From an uncultured Anaerobutyricum sp. (GTDB lineage: Bacteria > Bacillota > Clostridia > Lachnospirales > Lachnospiraceae), in NCBI GenBank assembly GCA_934317185.1, contig CAKREJ010000017.1, positions 1-22,918 on the forward strand: 22,918 nt of DNA, read 5' to 3'. The position numbers were made by a program, and so were the translations under genes. Positions 16,388 to 22,918 of this stretch are shown here, piece after piece. The notes beneath the pieces are model-generated. The model worked only from the letters and a program-made list of their open reading frames with translations. It did no database searches and had not been told where the DNA came from. Positions within the stretch are counted from its first letter, which is position 1, and every line of letters starts with the position of its first letter.

Positions 16388-17275
16388 TTATCCCTGCATC
16401 TTCTCCATAAGTCGTGCTGTGTCTTCTGTAAGCTTCTTCAGGGAATTAACCATTGCTGTCTTCTGAGCTGCCAGCTCATCACACTGTTTCTTCTCTTCTT
16501 CTACTTTACGAAGGCTGTCTTCGTGAAGCTTCTTCGCCTCCTCGATAGCATTCTCCTTATTCTGCTGAGCGTCTTTTAAGATTCTCTCTGCAGTCTTTCT
16601 TGCCTCGCCGATAATATCATCTGCATCCTGACGGGCTTTTTCTCTTTCTTTTTCGGCCTGTTCTCTTGCCTCAGCAAGAATCTTATTCTGTCTGCCTTCT
16701 AAATCAGAGAGCTGTTTGCAAAGTAAATCTGCATTCTTCATATATCTCTCATATGCCTGATCTGTTGTCTCCGGAGCTTTGTTCTCTTCTGCAGACTTCT
16801 CTGCCTCCTCTGCACGTACAACTGCAGCAGCCGCCTTCGCTCTCTCTTCCTTAAGTTCAGCTTCTAACGCTTCTAACTTCTTCTGATATATCGCCAACTG
16901 TGCCTTTGCTGCTTCAAGCTCATCCTGCTCTTCATCTGCATCAGCTAAGTTTTCTGCTGTTATCGGTTCATTATCTGCTGCTTCCTGTGCTGTCTCTTCT
17001 GTATCTACATCTTCTTCCTCTGGCTCAACGATATCTTCCTTTGTATCTTTTTCTAATTCTTCCATCGTCTTTCCAGTTGCAGCAGCCGCAATACCCAGGG
17101 CTGTCTTACTCTCTTTTTTCAGTTCTTCTATCTCTTTTTCTTTGGCTAAAACAATGGCTTCTGCCTCATCACAAATCTTATCTAACTGAATATCGACTTC
17201 ATCTTTATCATAACCAAACATAGATGTCTTAAATGTCAGTTCTTCTACATAAGTTAATAATTCCTGCATATTCAT
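16388..17275 (-). CDS. DivIVA-like coiled-coil protein
   Basis: The 295-residue protein is very rich in Glu, Lys and Ala. Its N-terminus contains FGYDKDEVDIQLDKI (from residue 20), which resembles the lipid-binding GYDxxEVDxFL segment of DivIVA and GpsB. After an acidic linker (about 78-118), long heptad-patterned coiled coil fills about 118-290, including KNADLLCKQLSDLEGRQNKI. In the family such proteins collect at curved membranes at the cell poles or septum and recruit division or wall-synthesis partners. Localisation here is inferred. GAGGG lies seven bases before the ATG; a second in-frame ATG at 17269 is possible. The gene has its own promoter (17361-17388) and a strong terminator. The resemblance is confined to the N-terminus, so a general coiled-coil scaffold is the alternative. 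Confidence 0.7.
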   Translation of the reverse strand: MNMQELLTYVEELTFKTSMFGYDKDEVDIQLDKICDEAEAIVLAKEKEIEELKKESKTALGIAAAATGKTMEELEKDTKEDIVEPEEEDVDTEETAQEAADNEPITAENLADADEEQDELEAAKAQLAIYQKKLEALEAELKEERAKAAAAVVRAEEAEKSAEENKAPETTDQAYERYMKNADLLCKQLSDLEGRQNKILAEAREQAEKEREKARQDADDIIGEARKTAERILKDAQQNKENAIEEAKKLHEDSLRKVEEEKKQCDELAAQKTAMVNSLKKLTEDTARLMEKMQG

Positions 17276-17360
17276 GGCTTTTCCCTCTTTCTCTGGTTTA
17301 TCATGCGGTGCGTGATCTACGATTCGTTCCAGAATTTTTTAAAATCATTTCTTACTATTT

Positions 17361-17388
17361 ATTATAAGCATTCTATACCATTTGTCCA
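17361..17388 (-). promoter_or_regulatory. Promoter of the DivIVA-like gene
   Basis: On the minus strand TGGACA (17383-17388) is followed after 16 bases by a perfect TATAAT (17361-17366). The start is predicted near 17354, giving a leader of about 79 bases. The -35 box lies within ten or so bases of the stop codon of the GNAT gene. A weak 7-bp dyad (17377-17383 with 17393-17399) overlaps it. Confidence 0.65.
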
Positions 17389-17398
17389 GTGAAAATGG

Positions 17399-17902
17399 TT
17401 AAAATATCAGTCGCATCTGATACCATACCGCCCCACCATGAACCGATTCCGAAATACCTTCATTCTGAAAACCAAACTTCTCATAATAGTGGATAAGACT
17501 CTCTTTGCAGGTTAAGACCATCCCTGTTCTATCCTGTGCTCTGGCATCATTAATGACATAACGCATCAGCTTTTCCGCATAGCCACGCCTGCGGTATGCC
17601 GGAAGTGTGCTCACTCCAAAAATCATCTGCCAGGCACCGCCTTCATCGTGCAGTTCTGCTTTTTCGTACATTTCATCTGTCAGATTCTTCTCATCCGTTA
17701 CCATTCCGTCCACAAAAGCAATTATTTTATCTTTCTCATAACCTTCTTCACATAACAGCCAGAAATGGGTTCCATATGCTTTAATCCTTCTTGCGAATTC
17801 TTCTCTTGTCGCCGCTTCAGCAGCAGGAAAACACTCTGCCTCCACTGATGTAATCGCATCTAAATCATCTATTGTCGCCATTCGAATCTGCATATGTTCC
17901 AT
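17399..17902 (-). CDS. GNAT-family N-acetyltransferase
   Basis: This 167-residue cytoplasmic enzyme should move an acetyl group from acetyl-CoA to an amine. The acetyl-CoA pyrophosphate-binding loop is seen as AYRRRGYAEKLM (102-113), preceded by the beta-4 strand MIFGVSTLP. The C-terminal HYYEKFGF (138-145) is the usual GNAT ending. The opening MQIRMATIDDLDAI is typical of the family's first strand and helix. Length is normal. The acceptor cannot be deduced; a small amine or a protein N-terminus are both possible. AAGGAG stands 11 bases before the chosen ATG, a little far. The in-frame ATG three codons on would be farther still, so the first is kept. A near-consensus promoter lies at 18007-18034, giving a leader of nearly 100 bases. 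The gene is flanked by independent units and appears monocistronic. Confidence 0.9.
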   Translation of the reverse strand: MEHMQIRMATIDDLDAITSVEAECFPAAEAATREEFARRIKAYGTHFWLLCEEGYEKDKIIAFVDGMVTDEKNLTDEMYEKAELHDEGGAWQMIFGVSTLPAYRRRGYAEKLMRYVINDARAQDRTGMVLTCKESLIHYYEKFGFQNEGISESVHGGAVWYQMRLIF

Positions 17903-18006
17903 GAAAAAAGTCTCTCCTTATCGGTTTTGTAGTCATTTATCTACCATACCACAACATTTTAATTATATAATACACATTTGGTACTTATTTATTGATATCA
18001 AGACAT

Positions 18007-18034
18007 ATTATAAATTACCTTTACAAAATTTCAA
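18007..18034 (-). promoter_or_regulatory. Sigma-A-type promoter of the GNAT gene
   Basis: On the minus strand TTGAAA (18029-18034) is followed after 16 bases by a perfect TATAAT (18007-18012). The predicted start is near 18000. This places the whole promoter downstream of the atp operon's terminator-like structure. Confidence 0.7.
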
Positions 18035-18098
18035 TGTTCATTTTTTGCAAGATAAGATATTTCATTGTTGTGACATCCTCCCCCACCTCGGCAAATAA

Positions 18099-18190
18099 AA
18101 ATCCCATCCTGACATCTGTTCCATATCGCCATGCGAAAATGCTTAACTGCATTTGCCTGCTCTAAAGCCACATCTGTCAGGATGGGATTT
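18099..18190 (-). terminator. Large stem with nested hairpin at the end of the atp operon
   Basis: A perfect 16-bp inverted repeat (18099-18114 and 18175-18190) encloses 60 bases. Inside, AAATGC and GCATTT form a 6-bp hairpin. On the minus strand the outer stem ends in GGGATTTTTATTT, which suits intrinsic termination after atpC. The enclosed loop is far larger than in ordinary terminators, so a structured RNA or a degenerate insertion is also possible. Confidence 0.6.
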
Positions 18191-18211
18191 CATCTGTTTT
18201 ATTTACTTAAA

Positions 18212-18616
18212 TTACTTTCCTGCAAGATTCAGTCGGATTATCGCTCGTTTAAGTGCCAGCTCTGCACGACCGATATCAACTCCTCCCTGTTCAGAGGAAA
18301 GTCTTCTTTGTGCACGAATCTTCGCTTCCTCGGCACGCTTTACATCAATATCCTGTGGCCATTCTACGGCTTCTGCGAGAATAGTCACCTTTTGCGGAGT
18401 AATCTCCACAAAGCCGGAGAGAAGTGCTGCCTGCTTCTCTTCATTCCTTTCGGTAATGATAAGTCTGCCTGGTGCAATTATCTGAGTCATCGGGATATGA
18501 TCGGCATAGATACCAACCTGTCCTTCCACAGTATTATATTCTGCCATATAGATGTCATCGGAATAAAAAATCCTGTCCGGTGCGATAATCTCAAGTCGGA
18601 ATGTTTTGTCTGCCAT
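18212..18616 (-). CDS. atpC: F-type ATP synthase epsilon subunit
   Basis: The 134-residue epsilon subunit sits on the central stalk of F1, contacts gamma and the c-ring, and restrains ATP hydrolysis. The N-terminal beta-sandwich is recognisable from FRLEIIAPDR (6-15), VEGQVGIYADHIPM and the LSGFVEI strand. The C-terminal helical hairpin (about 88-134) has the family's regularly spaced Ala and Arg residues (AEEAKIRAQRRL). Length is normal for bacteria. AGGTGA stands shortly before the ATG. The gene begins 8 bases after the stop codon of atpD and closes the operon. A large inverted repeat follows its stop codon. Confidence 0.97.
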   Translation of the reverse strand: MADKTFRLEIIAPDRIFYSDDIYMAEYNTVEGQVGIYADHIPMTQIIAPGRLIITERNEEKQAALLSGFVEITPQKVTILAEAVEWPQDIDVKRAEEAKIRAQRRLSSEQGGVDIGRAELALKRAIIRLNLAGK

Positions 18617-18624
18617 AGAATCAC

Positions 18625-20019
<1,395 letters not shown>

Positions 20020-20113
20020 TTATTTACTCCTTTAATATTCGTGTAAACAGGGGCAAAGGTATATCGTCTTTGTCTAAATAACCTCTTAACCTTTTAAGCC
20101 CGATTACCTGTCG

Positions 20114-20971
20114 TTAATTCAGAGCTTCCGCACCTGAAATAATCTCGGTCAGTTCCTGAGTGATCGCACCCTGTCTTGCTCTGTTATATGCAAGAGACAA
20201 AGTGGATATCATATCCTCTGCATTACTCGTAGCCGCATCCATCGCCTGCATTCTGGCTCCGTTTTCACTGGCTACCGCCTCAATAAATGCTCCGTATATG
20301 ATACTATTTATATACTTTGGAATGAGTAGATCCAGAGATTCCTCTGCCTCCGGCTCATAGTTCATCGGTGCCTGGCTCTTTTTCGCATCCTCTGCTTCCG
20401 CCTTCACCTCTACAGGGAGAAGCTTGATAAATTCCGGTGTATGCACCACCGTATTTTTAAATCCGGTATAAGCCAGATAAATCTCTCCAACTTCTCCTGC
20501 CGCATAGGCATCAAGAACTTTACGTCCTATCTCTACCGCATCAGAAAAGAGAGGATTATTGATCATCTCTGAATCATCGGAAGCGATATAATATCCTTTT
20601 CGTTCAAATGACTCGATACCCTTTTTACCGATTCCGTAAACCTCCACGCTTTCCTTTGAAAGACCACTCTCTGCCACAAGCTTTACAATGTTATTATTGT
20701 AGCCTCCCGCAAGTCCACGGTTTGAGGTTACGACAATCACAGCCTTCTTCTCTGAACCGTTAAAGGTGAGATAAGGATGTTCGATATTGCCTGATCTGGA
20801 GAGGATGGACTGTACTGTATCATACATCTTCTGAAAATACGGTTTTGCACTCTCTGCTCTGGTCTTGGCCTTCTGGAGCTTGACGGTAGATACCAGCTTC
20901 ATGGCTTTGGTAATCTGCTGCGTACTCTGAATACTTTCTTTCCGCCTCTTAATATCTCGCATTGATGCCAT
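20114..20971 (-). CDS. atpG: F-type ATP synthase gamma subunit
   Basis: The 285-residue gamma subunit is the rotating central shaft of F1. The N-terminal helix starts MASMRDIKRRKESIQ and the C-terminal helix ends with LAYNRARQGAITQEL, the two most conserved parts of the family and together the coiled-coil shaft. A Rossmann-like middle contains VIVVTSNRGLAGGYN. A TTG two codons upstream (20977) is in frame. The ATG at 20971 is preferred because GGTGA lies six bases before it and family members begin with the same residues. The gap from the atpA stop codon is 15 bases, so the two genes are in one transcript. Confidence 0.98.
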   Translation of the reverse strand: MASMRDIKRRKESIQSTQQITKAMKLVSTVKLQKAKTRAESAKPYFQKMYDTVQSILSRSGNIEHPYLTFNGSEKKAVIVVTSNRGLAGGYNNNIVKLVAESGLSKESVEVYGIGKKGIESFERKGYYIASDDSEMINNPLFSDAVEIGRKVLDAYAAGEVGEIYLAYTGFKNTVVHTPEFIKLLPVEVKAEAEDAKKSQAPMNYEPEAEESLDLLIPKYINSIIYGAFIEAVASENGARMQAMDAATSNAEDMISTLSLAYNRARQGAITQELTEIISGAEALN

Positions 20972-20986
20972 ATTCAATCACCATCC

Positions 20987-22498
20987 TTAAAATTGATTCT
21001 TAAATTCTGTAATGGCCTTCTGAATTAATGCATCTGTCTCGCTGTTGATCTCACCTGTTTCGCGGATTGCTTTATAGATTTCCGGATACTTTGTCTCCAC
21101 AAATTCATAGAGTCCCTTTTCGAACTCTGCAATACGTTCTACCGGCACATCAAGAAGATACTTTCTTGTTACCGCATAAATGATAACAATCTGCTTCTCT
21201 ACAGCAAGCGGCTGATACTGTGGCTGTTTTAAAACTTCTTTAATACGCTCACCCTGTGCAAGACGCTCTCTTGTGTCATCATCAAGTTCCGAACCAAACT
21301 GAGCAAACGCTGCAAGCTCACGATACTGTGCAAGCTCTGTACGGATAGGACCTGCGATCTTCTTCATCGCTTTAATCTGTGCTGCTCCACCTACTCGAGA
21401 TACGGAAAGACCCGCATTGATCGCCGGACGGAAACCTGCGTGGAACATCTCTGTCTCCAGATAGATCTGTCCGTCTGTAATGGAGATAACGTTTGTCGGA
21501 ATATAAGCAGAAACGTCACCTGCCTGTGTCTCGATGATCGGAAGTGCAGTAAGGGAACCTCCGCCAAGTTCTTCAGAGAGTCTTGATGCTCTCTCTAACA
21601 GTCTGGAATGAAGATAGAATACATCTCCTGGATACGCTTCTCGTCCCGGCGGTCTTCTAAGAAGTAAGGACAGGGTACGATATGCTGTAGCATGCTTACT
21701 TAAATCATCATAGATAATAAGTACGTCCTCTCCTCGCTCCATCCATTCTTCACCGATGGCACAGCCTGCGTATGGTGCGATATACTGCAGCGGTGCAAGC
21801 TCACTGGCTGTAGCAGCAACAACCGTGGTATATTCCATCGCATCATGCTCTTTTAATGTTTTTACAATACCTGCAACTGTAGAAGCCTTCTGACCGATAG
21901 CTACATAAATACAGTGCATATTCTGACCCTTCTGGTTGATGATCGTATCAACTGCGATGGCCGTCTTACCTGTCTGGCGGTCACCGATGATAAGCTCACG
22001 CTGACCTCGTCCGATCGGCACCATCGAGTCAATCGCCTTAATTCCGGTCTGTACAGGAGTATCTACTGCCTGACGGTCGATAACACCGTAGGCAACTCTC
22101 TCTACCGGACGGAACTTATCTGTTTCAATCGGTCCTTTTTCATCGATCGGCTGTCCTAACGCATTAACAACACGACCTGTAAGTGCATCACCAACAGGGA
22201 CTTCTACTACTCTTCCGGTAGTCTTTACTACATCTCCCTCGTTGACTGCACGGGAGTCTCCTAAAAGTACAACACCAACGTTGTCTTCCTCCAGGTTCAT
22301 GACCATACCATACACTTCACCCGGGAATTCCAGAAGCTCTCCCTGCATTGCATTCTCCAGACCATGAATACGTGCAATACCGTCTGCCACCTGAATGACA
22401 GTACCGACATCTGTGGTTTCCAGCCTCGCCGTATAATTCTTAATCTGTTCCTTAATTACGGAACTGATCTCTTCCGGTCTTAAATTAACCAAGCTCAA
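20987..22498 (-). CDS. atpA: F-type ATP synthase alpha subunit
   Basis: The roughly 500-residue alpha subunit binds non-catalytic nucleotide and supplies the arginine finger. The Walker A loop is GDRQTGKT (172-179), and [10 protein letters not shown] near residue 370 holds the conserved arginine. Length and motifs are normal. No ATG is available at the start. The codons at 22498 and 22492 are both TTG, giving [10 protein letters not shown] or MVNLRPEE. AAGGTG lies nine bases before the second TTG but only three before the first, so 22492 may be the true start. The longer form is given here. Either way the start overlaps the end of atpH (14 or 8 bases), which implies translational coupling. 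Confidence 0.97.
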   Translation of the reverse strand: MSLVNLRPEEISSVIKEQIKNYTARLETTDVGTVIQVADGIARIHGLENAMQGELLEFPGEVYGMVMNLEEDNVGVVLLGDSRAVNEGDVVKTTGRVVEVPVGDALTGRVVNALGQPIDEKGPIETDKFRPVERVAYGVIDRQAVDTPVQTGIKAIDSMVPIGRGQRELIIGDRQTGKTAIAVDTIINQKGQNMHCIYVAIGQKASTVAGIVKTLKEHDAMEYTTVVAATASELAPLQYIAPYAGCAIGEEWMERGEDVLIIYDDLSKHATAYRTLSLLLRRPPGREAYPGDVFYLHSRLLERASRLSEELGGGSLTALPIIETQAGDVSAYIPTNVISITDGQIYLETEMFHAGFRPAINAGLSVSRVGGAAQIKAMKKIAGPIRTELAQYRELAAFAQFGSELDDDTRERLAQGERIKEVLKQPQYQPLAVEKQIVIIYAVTRKYLLDVPVERIAEFEKGLYEFVETKYPEIYKAIRETGEINSETDALIQKAITEFKNQF

Positions 22499-22918
22499 CT
22501 ACACCTTCTTTCTCCAAACTCAACTTTGATAATCCCTTGCTGAGCTTCTCAATCTGCGTTTTAAGACTGCTGTCTAATACTCTGTCTTCTATTCGAATAA
22601 TCAGTCCGCCGAGTACAGACGGGTCTATCTGATAATCAACTTCAAAGGAAGTGTATTTCGTCGTCTCTAAAAGACGCTTTATAAGTTTCTCCTTCTGACG
22701 GGCAGAAAGCTCTGCTGCAGAAACGACCTTTACCTCTCCGATTCCCTTATATTTCTTTGCCTTATCCACAAAATATTCAAAAATCTTTGGAATGTCCTTC
22801 TGTCTGTCCTTTTCCACAATAATACTTAAAAAGCCAAGTACCTCATCCGATGCCCGCCCGGAAAATATATTCTTCAGCAAGTCTAACTTCTCTATCTTGC
22901 TTACTTCCGGATGATTTA
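22485..22918 (-). CDS. atpH: F-type ATP synthase delta subunit, partial (N-terminus beyond the window)
   Basis: The frame is open to the right edge and codes for 143 residues, the C-terminal three quarters of a protein of about 175-180. Delta belongs to the peripheral stalk and joins the alpha/beta head to the b subunits. [20 protein letters not shown] is encoded at the edge, and the C-terminal part with [19 protein letters not shown] is the family's best conserved segment. A TTG at 22880 could be mistaken for a start, but family alignment and the open upstream frame show that the gene continues past the edge. The stop codon overlaps the atpA start. Confidence 0.93.
   Translation of the reverse strand, partial: NHPEVSKIEKLDLLKNIFSGRASDEVLGFLSIIVEKDRQKDIPKIFEYFVDKAKKYKGIGEVKVVSAAELSARQKEKLIKRLLETTKYTSFEVDYQIDPSVLGGLIIRIEDRVLDSSLKTQIEKLSKGLSKLSLEKEGVVELG

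Larger units (their letters stand above)
17903..18211. other. Intergenic region between atpC and the GNAT gene
   Basis: This 309-base gap holds no supportable gene. It contains the large inverted repeat after atpC (18099-18190), the GNAT promoter (18007-18034) and an A/T-rich leader of about 98 bases. The short open frames there lack a ribosome binding site and resemble no known protein. Confidence 0.7.

Noticed and set aside
17377..17399. Seven-base inverted repeat just after the GNAT gene
   Set aside because: The stem is short, no T tract follows, and it overlaps the DivIVA-like promoter; read-through is as likely as termination.

Overview
The window reads as chromosomal DNA of an anaerobic, Gram-positive Firmicute. 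The family Lachnospiraceae is the best guess, inferred from the protein style: a very acidic DivIVA-like protein, a giant Cna-B surface protein with a KTGD sorting signal, a bifunctional penicillin-binding protein with an Asn/Gly tail, and AGGAG-type ribosome binding sites. Nothing in the window fixes the genus. All genes but one (the TraX-like gene) are on the minus strand, so the text below follows transcription from high to low coordinates.

Right side (22918 to 18212): the F-type ATP synthase F1 genes in the usual order atpH (cut by the window edge), atpA, atpG, atpD, atpC. The run ends in a large inverted-repeat structure at 18099-18190. The F0 genes would lie beyond the right edge.

Middle right (17902 to 16388): a GNAT acetyltransferase with its own near-consensus promoter, then a DivIVA-like coiled-coil protein with its own promoter. 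A 23-bp perfect hairpin at 16288-16352 follows.

Centre (16168 to 8846): one 2440-residue gene fills a third of the window. It encodes a secreted, wall-anchored surface protein with a signal peptide, an E/K/T-rich stalk, two DUF11-like modules, an aromatic-rich region of unknown fold, about ten Cna-B/pilin-like modules, an acidic linker and a proline-less KTGD sorting signal. It has a clear promoter and a clear terminator. No sortase gene is visible.

Left side (8602 to 151): a HAD phosphatase/mutase, a small conserved protein of unknown function, and a two-gene unit coupled by an ATGA overlap. That unit is a class I SAM methyltransferase followed by a large membrane-anchored protein whose C-terminus looks like a C39-type peptidase fold that has lost its catalytic residues. 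Convergent to it lies a plus-strand TraX-like membrane protein. Beyond that is a divergent class A penicillin-binding protein (PBP1A type). The 250-bp region between the TraX and PBP genes carries short alternating repeats. A consensus promoter at 39-67 drives something off the left edge.

The most unusual parts are the degenerate C39-like protein and its coupling to a methyltransferase, the giant surface protein (non-canonical anchor, cysteine cluster in a single module, unassigned aromatic region), and several long inverted repeats. No prophage, IS element, CRISPR array, tRNA or rRNA was recognised.
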